From: Luteibacter rhizovicinus DSM 16549
Lineage (GTDB): Bacteria; Pseudomonadota; Gammaproteobacteria; Xanthomonadales; Rhodanobacteraceae
Reading direction: 5' to 3'
DNA: 64,000 nucleotides
Assembly (NCBI RefSeq): GCF_001887595.1
Contig: NZ_CP017480.1
Location: forward strand, 930,001 to 994,000
In this document: positions 18,555-26,678 of the stretch, piece after piece
Numbering within the stretch: position 1 is the stretch's first letter
Layout of the letters: each line of letters begins with the position of its first letter
Program-made: the position numbers and the translations under genes
Notes under the pieces: generated by a model
The model's input: the letters and a program-made list of their open reading frames with translations, nothing else
Told to the model about the DNA's origin: nothing
Databases searched by the model: none

Positions 18555-19016
18555 TCAGCTTTCTTCGGACGGGCCATCGAGGCTCTGGAGGTTTTCCTTC
18601 ATACGGTCCAGGACCGTCAGCATCATGGTCAGGTCATCGGGGGAGATCCCGGCCGTGGCATCGCGGCGAAGTCCGCGGGCGATCTCTTCCATGCCGTCGA
18701 TGACACCTCGCGCCTGTTCGGTATCGTGAAGACGCCAGGCACGTCGGTCCTTCGGGTCGGCGCGGCGCTCCACGAATCCGGCAGCCTGCAGGCGGTCGAT
18801 GACGCGCCCCACCGCGATCGGCTCCATGTCCAGCTGCTCGGCCAGCTCGTTCTGCCGCATCCCCGGGCGCCGGTGCAGGGCCTTGAGGGCGCGCCATTGC
18901 GCTCGGGTCAGGCCAAAGCGCACGGCCCTCCGGTCGAAGTGCTTGCGAAAGAGCAAGGTCACATCGTTCAGGAGATAACCAAACGAGATGTCTTCAACTT
19001 TGAGCGTGTCGGCCAT
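18555..19016 (-). CDS. MarR family transcriptional regulator
   Basis: A 153-aa winged-helix regulator. The core runs from [19 protein letters not shown] through the recognition helix region [20 protein letters not shown] to the wing [14 protein letters not shown], with helical dimerisation ends. It is the typical length for MarR/SlyA proteins, which usually repress efflux genes and release DNA on binding small phenolics. It precedes the RND adaptor and permease genes on the same strand. No clear ribosome site lies before the ATG; the start chosen places the CCTAACGTT motif directly against it. Confidence 0.92.
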   Translation of the reverse strand: MADTLKVEDISFGYLLNDVTLLFRKHFDRRAVRFGLTRAQWRALKALHRRPGMRQNELAEQLDMEPIAVGRVIDRLQAAGFVERRADPKDRRAWRLHDTEQARGVIDGMEEIARGLRRDATAGISPDDLTMMLTVLDRMKENLQSLDGPSEES

Positions 19017-19091
19017 AACGTTAGGAGCAAACTGGTAGGGAGTGCAGCCATCCTAGCCAATTGCGGCGCCACCGTCACAGAAGGATGCGGG

Positions 19092-19604
19092 ATGAGGTTC
19101 GAAGTGATCGAGACAGACATCACGCTGCTGGCCGTCGACGCCATCGTCAATGCCGCCAACGAATCCCTGCTGGGCGGCGGGGGCGTAGACGGTGCCATCC
19201 ACCGGGCGGCGGGACCGGCCCTGCTGGCGGCCTGCCGGGCGCTGCCCGAGACGAGCCCGGGCGTACGCTGCCCGACCGGGGAGGCGCGCGTCACCGGGGG
19301 CTTCGGCCTGCCCGCCCGATTCGTCATCCATACCGTCGGCCCGGTCTGGCATGGGGGCCGCCGTGGCGAGCCGGCACGGCTGGCCGACTGCTATAGGAAT
19401 GTTCTCAAACTTGCCGAAATCCACGGTGTCGCATCCATCGCCTTTCCCGCCATAAGCGCCGGCGTATTCGGCTACCCCGCCGATGCCGCGGCGATGATCG
19501 CCGTAGAAACCCTGCGATCCGCACCGTGGCGGCCCGGACGCGTGGCCTTCTGTACCTTCGCGCCATCGATGACCGGGGTCTACGAGCGGTTGCTCGGGGA
19601 CTAG
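19092..19604 (+). CDS. Macro domain protein, O-acetyl-ADP-ribose deacetylase-like
   Basis: A 170-aa stand-alone macro domain that binds ADP-ribose and, in the YmdB/MacroD class, hydrolyses O-acetyl-ADP-ribose or removes ADP-ribose from proteins. Class motifs are seen: [20 protein letters not shown] with the catalytic-loop Asn, [24 protein letters not shown], and the phosphate loop [12 protein letters not shown]. The ATG at 19092 has AAGGA 6 nt upstream; the open frame extends much further left without support. It is divergent from marR. Its stop shares the CTAG with the stop of the convergent batD gene. Confidence 0.93.
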   Translation: MRFEVIETDITLLAVDAIVNAANESLLGGGGVDGAIHRAAGPALLAACRALPETSPGVRCPTGEARVTGGFGLPARFVIHTVGPVWHGGRRGEPARLADCYRNVLKLAEIHGVASIAFPAISAGVFGYPADAAAMIAVETLRSAPWRPGRVAFCTFAPSMTGVYERLLGD

Positions 19605-21277
19605 CGCGGATAAAGCGGCGGCAGCCCCGAAGGTCCATCGTCCGCCGGCCTGACCGACCAGTCGAATCCACGCGCGAACGCGGCCTTCAGGGCCGCGCCA
19701 TCCACAACCCCACCCGCGAATCGGGCGCGCTGCAGCATCGCGATCGCATCGCGTTGATCGCCGCTGGCAAGCGCCTCCGCCAGGGCACCCGTGCTGCGCA
19801 GCGAGGGCCGGATCGTTTGCGCCCAGGCGAGAAGCAGACGATCCGACGTCGCCGCGGTGCCGGAGGTCGACGAAAGAAACGCCTCACGTGCGGGGCGTTC
19901 GCGGACAGGCTCACGCGATATGGGGGCCACGGCGCTTTTCGGACGACGACGGCCAAACAGGAGCCATGCCGCGACGGTGGCCGCCCATAGCACCAGTACG
20001 GCCAGGAACAGCCAGCGCCAGGGTGTCGTCGGCGACGCGGATGCCGGTGCGGCAACGGCATCGGGTGCCGGGGGGGTTAGGGATGCCTGGGCAGCGGGGG
20101 CACCCGCGCCGGGCGCCGCCGACCCGGTGCCTGCGGCGATCTCGATGTCGTGGGCCGGCACCGTGGCGACTTCCGCCTTGTCGGTCACCACGTTCCACCA
20201 GTGCAGGGTGGTCGCGGGAATGTGCAGCGTGCCGGTGCGTGTCGGCACCACGGCGAAGCCCTGCTGGCGACGACCGGTCACCCAGGAGCCGCTGGTCCCG
20301 CCACCGGTAACCGCCTTGTCCGGGTAAACGTCCGCCCCGTCGATTTTCGGCAGTGACAAGGCGGGCAGCGCTTCGAACGGCATGCCCACTGCGTCGAGAC
20401 GCATGGTCAGGGTAATCGGCTGGCCAACGCGTCCCTTGCCGTCGGGGGGAAGTCCCTCGAGGCCGAGTTTCAGCTCACGCGCCGGAATCCACGCGGCGTC
20501 GGGTGCCGACGACGACGGGCGCTCGCGAACCGTGACGTGAAGGCGTTCGGCGACCGCATTGACCGGCGCGCCTGCCCCGAAGAAGGAGCCTGCGTCGGTG
20601 GGATCGACCGCCGTACCCTGGAAGGCCGGTGGCTGGATCTCGAGGCTGCCCGCGCGTTGGGGAAAAATGGCGTAGTGGCGTTCGATCACATTGAAGCGAC
20701 GTCCACCCCGTACGTTCTGGTAGTTCGCATCCTGTCCGACCCGACGAACCTCGGCACCTTCCGCCGAAGGATCGCCCAACTGGCCGTCGGCAAGATTCAC
20801 CGCGAAATACAGCCGAAGCGTGTAGTCGATCTGTTGGCCGACATAGGCCTGGGTCGGCTCAGCCTTGCCTTCCAACACCACGGGCCGGTCGCCGGCGGTG
20901 GCGCTGGTGTCGGACGAGGCAGCCACCTCGAGCGATACGGGCTGTGTCCGCTGGGCGCCTACCGCCAGTGCGGGAATGGTCAGATGCCCTTCCCGCCGCG
21001 GTCGTAGCGCCACGCCGAGAATGGTGTGCGCTTCACGTCGCCCGTTGACGATGCTCAGGGAGTGATTGGTCGAGGTTCCAAGGATGACGAAGTCGTTCTG
21101 CAGCGGCGAGAGATCGGGCTCGTCCGCGGACTCGTCGCCGACTTCGATGTTCAACGTCACCGTTTCGCCCACGCCGACCGTGCTGCGGTCGAGCGAGGCG
21201 ACCGGTCCCGTCGCTTGCGCCACGGCCAGGGAGGGTATCGCCAGCGCGAGGACCAGCAGCAGGTAACGCATCCTCAC
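19601..21277 (-). CDS. batD: BatD family protein
   Basis: A 558-aa periplasm-facing membrane protein of the BatD (oxygen-tolerance) family. The signal peptide (about 1-20, ending LAVAQA) leads into repeated beta-sandwich modules (about 25-370), an Ala/Pro-rich linker (about 375-425), one membrane helix (about 427-450, [21 protein letters not shown]) and a cytoplasmic tail to the end. It is the last gene of a MoxR/Bat operon and overlaps the preceding gene by 4 nt. In Bacteroides such operons affect aerotolerance; in other bacteria the role is thought to be envelope stress or chaperone-like assembly. Confidence 0.9.
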   Translation of the reverse strand: MRMRYLLLVLALAIPSLAVAQATGPVASLDRSTVGVGETVTLNIEVGDESADEPDLSPLQNDFVILGTSTNHSLSIVNGRREAHTILGVALRPRREGHLTIPALAVGAQRTQPVSLEVAASSDTSATAGDRPVVLEGKAEPTQAYVGQQIDYTLRLYFAVNLADGQLGDPSAEGAEVRRVGQDANYQNVRGGRRFNVIERHYAIFPQRAGSLEIQPPAFQGTAVDPTDAGSFFGAGAPVNAVAERLHVTVRERPSSSAPDAAWIPARELKLGLEGLPPDGKGRVGQPITLTMRLDAVGMPFEALPALSLPKIDGADVYPDKAVTGGGTSGSWVTGRRQQGFAVVPTRTGTLHIPATTLHWWNVVTDKAEVATVPAHDIEIAAGTGSAAPGAGAPAAQASLTPPAPDAVAAPASASPTTPWRWLFLAVLVLWAATVAAWLLFGRRRPKSAVAPISREPVRERPAREAFLSSTSGTAATSDRLLLAWAQTIRPSLRSTGALAEALASGDQRDAIAMLQRARFAGGVVDGAALKAAFARGFDWSVRPADDGPSGLPPLYPR

Positions 21278-23181
21278 TCCTCCGGCTCGGCGCCGTGACG
21301 ACGCTGGTATTCGAGCATGAATTTTCTCCGTAGCAGGCCACCCGGATCATCGGGAACGCGCATCAGTGCCCGCCGCACATCGGGCGGCAACTTCGACGAT
21401 GCATCGTCCGCCGAGATGGCACCGAGATCGTGCCCTTTATCGTCCGCCGGCCTGGCTTGCTTACCTGCGAGTGCCGCGTCCATCTGTTGTTTCAGTGCCG
21501 CCTGCGCCTGCGCCGCCTGCTGGCGTTCGGCGGCCGACTTGGCGTCGGCGTCGCCTTGTGGCGCCTGCGACTTGCCGGCTTCCTTGCCCTTGTCGCCACC
21601 CTCGCCTTCGCCTGCCTTGTCCTGCGAGCCTTGCTGGCCTTGTTGTCCATCCTTTCCGTCGGCGCCGGGTTGCTGGCCACTGTCGCCCTTCTTTTGATCG
21701 TCGCCCTGCTGCCCTTGCTGGCCCTGCTGATCCTTGCCCTGGTCGCCGGACTGGCCCTGCTTCTTGTCCTGCTGTCCCTTGCCATCCTTCTTGTCGTTCT
21801 TCTTGTCCTGGTCCTGCTGCTTCTGCTTCTGCAGGAAATCGGCGACCGCCTTGCGGTTGGCAGCGGCGTCCGCGTTGGCCGGATTCGCTTTCAGCGCACG
21901 ATCGTAAGCCGCGATCGCGTCGTCATAGCGTTGTTGTTTCGCCAGCGCGTTACCGAGGTTGTATTGGGAATCGGTGTCCGCGTCATGCGCGAGTGCGGTC
22001 GCGGAGGCCGCGTAATCGCCTGCGCGATACGCCGCGGCGCCACGCAACGTATTGCTCGCCGCCAACGACTGCGCGCGCTGCGCATCCCCCTCGGACAAGG
22101 CTTTCGCGGCCTGCTGGTCGCGCGTGCGAAAGAGGTCCGCGAGGCCGTCGGCGCGCGCGGGTGACAGCGGCAGGAAGGCCAGGGCAAGCACGAGCAACCA
22201 CCCACGCCGGAAGGCCAGCGCCACGATCGGCAGGAGCGGAAGCAACAACCATGGCCCGCGATCCTGCCATTGGCCGGAGGCGGCGCCAGCGACCGCCTTG
22301 CCTTCGCCATCGCCATGCAGTGCCGAAGCCAGCGAAGCCACGTCGGACTGATCGTCCGAGGTGGTGACGTAGCGTCCGCCGCCAGCCGATGCCACTGCCG
22401 TGAGCGACGCATCGTTGCGCGGTGCCATGACGATCGCGCCTTGCTCGTCCTTGAGGAAGCCACCGTCGTCGCTGGGGACCGGGCCCCCTCGTGTCGTGCC
22501 CAGGCCGAGCACCGACACGGTATCGCCCGCCGCACGCGCACGTCCCGCCGCAGCGGCCGCTGCGGCATCCGCGTGATCGGTGACCAGGACGATCGAACCG
22601 CCGCGTACGTCGGCGTGGCGAATCAGGTCGGCAGCCATGTCGATCGCCTTGCCCGGGTCATCGCCGGCCACCGGCATGGTGTCGGGGGAGAGCGCGGTCA
22701 GAAGGTCGTCGACGCTATGCGCATCCGTCGTCAGTGGTGCCACGGTGAAGGCCTCACCGGTGTACGCGATCAAGGCGTTCATGCCATCGCGATTCGCAGC
22801 ATAGAGTTCGCGCACCTTGTAACGTGCACGACTGAGTCGGTCCGGGACGACGTCGTGGGCAAGCATGTGCGGCGACATCGAGACGACCACGACCTGCGCG
22901 GCGCGCTCGGCGAAGAGCTGCTGCGACTGCCGATCCCAGGTAGGACCGGCAAGGGCCAGCACGGCGAGTGCCGCGGCGATGACGAAGGCAACGACCGGTG
23001 CGCGCGACGCCCCGGGCTTGCCGTCGAGCAGATGCGGAAGCAGCAAGGGGTCCGCTAGCTTGGTCAGCACACGCACTTCGGCCGAACGCCTGCCGACCAG
23101 CCACGCTAGCAGCGGCACGAGCGCAAGCAGCCAGAGCCAGCGCGGCTCGATGAAATGGAGGTTGCCAGCCCACGCCATCAT
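21274..23181 (-). CDS. batB: BatB-BatC fusion: von Willebrand A domain plus TPR protein
   Basis: A 635-aa membrane protein. Two N-terminal helices (about 15-30, 62-80) precede a VWA domain (about 95-290), a helix pair (about 320-350), TPR repeats (about 375-455, with YDDAIAAYDRALKANPANAD) and an unusual Lys/Gln/Asp/Gly-rich stretch (about 465-590). The MIDAS metal motif, normally DxSxS, reads SMSPH here (residues 101-105), so metal binding is probably lost. The ATG at 23181 overlaps the batA stop by 4 nt; the frame upstream of it lies within batA. Fusion of BatB and BatC is known in this family. Confidence 0.9.
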   Translation of the reverse strand: MMAWAGNLHFIEPRWLWLLALVPLLAWLVGRRSAEVRVLTKLADPLLLPHLLDGKPGASRAPVVAFVIAAALAVLALAGPTWDRQSQQLFAERAAQVVVVSMSPHMLAHDVVPDRLSRARYKVRELYAANRDGMNALIAYTGEAFTVAPLTTDAHSVDDLLTALSPDTMPVAGDDPGKAIDMAADLIRHADVRGGSIVLVTDHADAAAAAAAGRARAAGDTVSVLGLGTTRGGPVPSDDGGFLKDEQGAIVMAPRNDASLTAVASAGGGRYVTTSDDQSDVASLASALHGDGEGKAVAGAASGQWQDRGPWLLLPLLPIVALAFRRGWLLVLALAFLPLSPARADGLADLFRTRDQQAAKALSEGDAQRAQSLAASNTLRGAAAYRAGDYAASATALAHDADTDSQYNLGNALAKQQRYDDAIAAYDRALKANPANADAAANRKAVADFLQKQKQQDQDKKNDKKDGKGQQDKKQGQSGDQGKDQQGQQGQQGDDQKKGDSGQQPGADGKDGQQGQQGSQDKAGEGEGGDKGKEAGKSQAPQGDADAKSAAERQQAAQAQAALKQQMDAALAGKQARPADDKGHDLGAISADDASSKLPPDVRRALMRVPDDPGGLLRRKFMLEYQRRHGAEPEE

Positions 23182-24164
23182 GCGAACGCCCTCTGGCCGA
23201 GGTAGCGCGGCAGTGCGGCGATGGCGAACAGGGCGAGCGAGGCCAGCAGCGGCCATCGGAACAGTTCGAAGCGCGGCCTGAGCGCGGCACCCTGCTGGGG
23301 CACAGGCTCGAGCGCATCGATCGCACGATAGGCCTGCGCGAGCTCATTGCTGTCGGTCGCGCGGAAGAACCGACCACCGGTCTGGTTGGCGATATCGGTA
23401 AGCATCGCGACATCGAGATCGGCGGACGGATTGACCACGCGACTTCCGAAGAAATCCGGAACACGCATGGCGTTCGCACCGATACCGATGGTATAGACGC
23501 GGACACCAGCGGCCTTGGCGGCACGAGCCGCTTCGCGGGGCGCGATGGAGCCGGCGTTGTTCACCCCGTCGGTAAGCAGGACGACGACACGCGCCTGCTC
23601 GGGCATATCGGCCAGGCGCTTGACCGCTACCGCGAGCGCGTCGCCGATCGCGGTTTCACGTCCGGGCAAGCCGACGACGGCGCCATGCAACTGCGCGCGC
23701 ACGGCATCCAGGTCGTAGGTCAGCGGCGTGACGAGGTACGCCTGCGAACCAAACAAAATGAGGCCGAGTTCGTCGCCTGCGCGACGATCGATGAAGTCGC
23801 CGGCGATCGCTTCGACGGCGGCGAAACGCGTCACGTTACGACCCGCCAGCTCCATGTCGTCGAGCGACATGCTTCCCGAAAGGTCGACCGCGAGCATCGT
23901 GGCGCGCCCGCTACGCTGTTGCGGTTCGGGGGGGCCGAGCCGCTGCGGCCTGGCTGCGGCGGTGACCAGGCACAGCCATGCCAGCGCCAGAACCAGGGTT
24001 GCCGCGAAGGGCGCACGCGTCACGGATGCGGCCACCAGCGCCAGGCCCGGCTGGGGAAGGTTCATCGCCTGAGCGGGCTTCAGCGGGCGCAATACATGAC
24101 GCAGCAGCCACGGTAATGGCAGGGCAGCGAAAAGCCAGGGCCACGCGAATTCAGGCAGTGACAT
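23178..24164 (-). CDS. batA: BatA family von Willebrand A domain membrane protein
   Basis: A 328-aa inner-membrane protein. Membrane segments flank a VWA domain (about 85-280): N-terminal helices at about 7-22 and 50-72, and a final helix at about 305-325. The MIDAS is intact: DLSGSMS, then the Thr-containing LVTPLTYDLDAV and VVLLTDGVNN. The ATG at 24164 (MSLPEFAWPW) was chosen because it begins family homology; it lies 14 nt inside the preceding gene. It is expected to work with the MoxR ATPase and the other Bat proteins. Confidence 0.92.
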   Translation of the reverse strand: MSLPEFAWPWLFAALPLPWLLRHVLRPLKPAQAMNLPQPGLALVAASVTRAPFAATLVLALAWLCLVTAAARPQRLGPPEPQQRSGRATMLAVDLSGSMSLDDMELAGRNVTRFAAVEAIAGDFIDRRAGDELGLILFGSQAYLVTPLTYDLDAVRAQLHGAVVGLPGRETAIGDALAVAVKRLADMPEQARVVVLLTDGVNNAGSIAPREAARAAKAAGVRVYTIGIGANAMRVPDFFGSRVVNPSADLDVAMLTDIANQTGGRFFRATDSNELAQAYRAIDALEPVPQQGAALRPRFELFRWPLLASLALFAIAALPRYLGQRAFA

Positions 24165-24633
24165 GCGCCGGCCTCCTGCGTAGCGCCGCACGCACCCACG
24201 CTTCGACATCGCGCGCGGTCGGTATCACGTCGAGTGTCGCATCGGGACGGTAGATGGCATCGTCGATAGCGAGCAGGCGGTCGATGTCCTGAGCAGGTGC
24301 CATGGCCGCAAGGGCGTCACGCCACGCCAGATCCCTGAGGACCACGCTGCGTGAATCGCGCGTGCGTGCAACCCGGCGCAGCAGCTGACTGGCGACGGAG
24401 GCGAACGCCGCGAGGTCGCCATCCTGTGCGTAGCGGGCGGTGGCGTCGTGCAGATCGACCAACGTGGCGTCGACACGACGCTTCCACGCAGCACGGCGGC
24501 GAAGCAGGATCACGCCGACGACGACCGCCGCCGACAGCAGCGCGATGAGCAGCCACCAGCCGGGGGCCAGGGGCCACCACATCGAGACGTGGGGAACATG
24601 GATGTCGCGCAACTCGGGGCCGGCCGTCGGCAT
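24151..24633 (-). CDS. DUF4381 domain protein
   Basis: A 160-aa protein with one N-terminal membrane helix (about 25-45, WLLIALLSAAVVVGVILLRR) and a basic, helical cytoplasmic domain (QLLRRVARTRDSRSVVLRDL). Members of this family nearly always sit between DUF58 and VWA genes in MoxR/Bat operons, as here. Their biochemical role is unknown. It overlaps the preceding DUF58 gene by one base (TGATG) and the following batA by 14 nt. Confidence 0.9.
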   Translation of the reverse strand: MPTAGPELRDIHVPHVSMWWPLAPGWWLLIALLSAAVVVGVILLRRRAAWKRRVDATLVDLHDATARYAQDGDLAAFASVASQLLRRVARTRDSRSVVLRDLAWRDALAAMAPAQDIDRLLAIDDAIYRPDATLDVIPTARDVEAWVRAALRRRPAHVTA

Positions 24634-25553
24634 CAGCGCGCCCTCCCCGTCCCGAGCAGGGCGACGATCGCGTCGAGCGGATCGGCCGCGGTATCGATGG
24701 TGCGCTCGCGCAGGTTGAGGCCGGTCGCCAGGGCGGACAGTCGCCGCACACCGTCACCCAGCGCGCGGGCGAACTCCGCGCGCTGCCGATCGCCCTGGAG
24801 CACGACGTCGTAGTGCACGCCGCCGTGCGCGAAGGGATAACGTCCGGCCGGTGGCTGGGCGAGTTCGAGTGCATCCGCCACCGTGAGCACGGACACCTCC
24901 GCCTTGCCGACGAGACCGAGCATGCGTCCACGGGCGGCATCGTCGACCGCGAAGCCATCGCTGACGATGAGTACGCGCGATGCGCCATGCATCAGGCGCC
25001 CGGCGCGCTGCAGGGCCGACGACAGGGTTTCGTCCGCACCGGGCGGCAAGGCATCCCACGCAGCGATCGCGCCCGCCACGGCCAGCGCGCCACGCGCACC
25101 GCCCAGGGGTCGAAGCAGCTGCCGCTGACCACCGAAAGCAAGCACACCGACACGATCGCCGCCACGCACGGCATACCAGGCAGCCATGGCCGCGGCGCGC
25201 GCCGCCTGGACCGACTTGAAGCGCGTGCGTGTGCCGAAGCGCATGCTGGCGTTGCTATCGAGAAGGATCAGGAGTCGTCCTTCGCGCTCTTCCTGGAAGA
25301 GTTTGGTGTGTGCGACGCCACTGCGCGCGGTCAATCGCCAATCCATGCGGCGCACGTCGTCGCCAGCCTGGTAGACCCGGGATTCGGCGTAGTCCATGCC
25401 ACGGCCGTGCAGGCGGCCGGGTCGCTGGCCACTGCGCTGCACTCGCGACACCACCGGTGGCGCGGGCGCGCGGGCTACGCGTGCGCGCAACGCGATCAAT
25501 TCAGGCAGCGACACATGGACGCGCCCATCCGGGATGGGGACGGCGGCACTCAC
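24633..25553 (-). CDS. DUF58 domain protein (MoxR-associated)
   Basis: A 306-aa cytoplasmic protein of the DUF58 family, a VWA-like fold. The signature segment GRGMDYAESRVYQAGDDVRR and MDWRLTARSG are present near residues 50-80, followed by a VWA-like strand LLILLDSNASMRFG. Members accompany MoxR ATPases and are thought to be client adaptors; the mechanism is not established. The start overlaps the stop of the MoxR gene by 4 nt and the stop shares one base with the next gene, consistent with a single transcript. Confidence 0.93.
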   Translation of the reverse strand: MSAAVPIPDGRVHVSLPELIALRARVARAPAPPVVSRVQRSGQRPGRLHGRGMDYAESRVYQAGDDVRRMDWRLTARSGVAHTKLFQEEREGRLLILLDSNASMRFGTRTRFKSVQAARAAAMAAWYAVRGGDRVGVLAFGGQRQLLRPLGGARGALAVAGAIAAWDALPPGADETLSSALQRAGRLMHGASRVLIVSDGFAVDDAARGRMLGLVGKAEVSVLTVADALELAQPPAGRYPFAHGGVHYDVVLQGDRQRAEFARALGDGVRRLSALATGLNLRERTIDTAADPLDAIVALLGTGRAR

Positions 25554-26542
25554 GGCAGCGGCACGAGATCCAGCAGGCGATCGATCACCGAGTCGATACG
25601 CACGCCTTCGGCTTCGGCCTCGTAGCTGGGCAATACGCGGTGACGCAGGACTTCGTGCGCGATGACATGAATGTCTTCAGGTATCACGTAATCGCGGCCG
25701 GCCAGCCAGGCGTGCGCACGGGCGCAGCGATCCAGCGCGATGGTCGCGCGCGGGCTGGCACCCCAGGCAATCCAGCGGGCAAGCTCCGGCCCGTACTTCG
25801 CGGCGTTGCGCGTGGCGACCACGAGTTGGGTGATGTAGAGCTCGAGCGGAGCGGCCATATGCACGGCAAGAACGGCGTCTCTCGCTGCGAAGACGTCAGC
25901 CGGACGCAGCACGTGTGCCGGCGGCGCGACCGGGTGCATGGCTTCACGAGCCTGCTCACGCGCGAGCCTGAGGATCGCCAGCTCGGCGTCGGCATCGGGA
26001 TAGCCGATCGTGACATGCATCAGAAAGCGATCGAGCTGGGCCTCCGGCAGGGCGAAAGTGCCTTCCTGCTCGATGGGATTCTGCGTCGCCATCACCATGA
26101 ACAGGTCCGGCAGCGGCCAGGTGCGGCGGCCAATGGTGATCTGCCGCTCGGCCATGGCCTCAAGCAGGGCCGACTGGACCTTGGCCGGCGCGCGATTGAT
26201 CTCATCGGCAAGGACGATGTTGTGGAACAACGGCCCCCGCTCGAATTCGAAGGTGCCGGTCTGCGGACGGAAGATGTCGGTGCCGGTGAGATCGGCCGGG
26301 AGCAGGTCGGGCGTGAACTGGATCCGGTGGAAATCCGCCTCCACACGGGTCGCCAGGGCCTTGATCGCCGTGGTCTTGGCCAGGCCAGGCGCGCCCTCGA
26401 CGAGGAGGTGGCCGTCGGCCAGCAGAGCGATCAGCAGGCATTCGACCAGGTGCGGCTGACCGATGATGCCGCGGGACAACTCCCCACGCAGGCGGACGAA
26501 CGCTTCCTGGAGGGGCGTCGTGGCAATCGGCAGCTCGGACAT
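25550..26542 (-). CDS. MoxR family AAA+ ATPase
   Basis: A 330-aa AAA+ chaperone-like ATPase. Walker A is GAPGLAKTT, Walker B is VLADEINRAP, sensor 1 sits in VMATQNPIEQEG, and sensor 2/lid elements lie in the C-terminal third (GASPRATIALDRCARAHA). MoxR proteins remodel or activate partner complexes, usually VWA-domain proteins such as those encoded downstream. It is the first gene of a six-gene leftward operon in which every junction overlaps by 1-14 nt, suggesting strict stoichiometry. Confidence 0.95.
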   Translation of the reverse strand: MSELPIATTPLQEAFVRLRGELSRGIIGQPHLVECLLIALLADGHLLVEGAPGLAKTTAIKALATRVEADFHRIQFTPDLLPADLTGTDIFRPQTGTFEFERGPLFHNIVLADEINRAPAKVQSALLEAMAERQITIGRRTWPLPDLFMVMATQNPIEQEGTFALPEAQLDRFLMHVTIGYPDADAELAILRLAREQAREAMHPVAPPAHVLRPADVFAARDAVLAVHMAAPLELYITQLVVATRNAAKYGPELARWIAWGASPRATIALDRCARAHAWLAGRDYVIPEDIHVIAHEVLRHRVLPSYEAEAEGVRIDSVIDRLLDLVPLP

Positions 26543-26628
26543 CGGCGGTTCTCGTACGGGTAGAGGGACGATGAGACCACAGCCGGCCGGAGAAGTTTAG
26601 GTCCATGAGTCATCCGTGGCGGCGGGCC

Positions 26629-26660
26629 AAAAAAAAGGGCGGCCCGAAGGCCGCCCTTTT
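26629..26660 (-). terminator. Terminator of the pilMNOPQ operon
   Basis: On the minus strand a perfect 8-bp stem (GGGCGGCC with GGCCGCCC, tetraloop of four bases) is flanked by A and T runs, with eight T residues after the stem, 18 nt past the pilQ stop. The A/T flanks could let it act in both directions. Confidence 0.9.
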
Positions 26661-26678
26661 CACTCACTGCAATCGCGC

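Noticed and set aside
18543..19091. Upstream extension of the macro-domain frame
   Set aside because: It is antisense to marR; the ATG at 19092 has a ribosome site and begins the macro fold.
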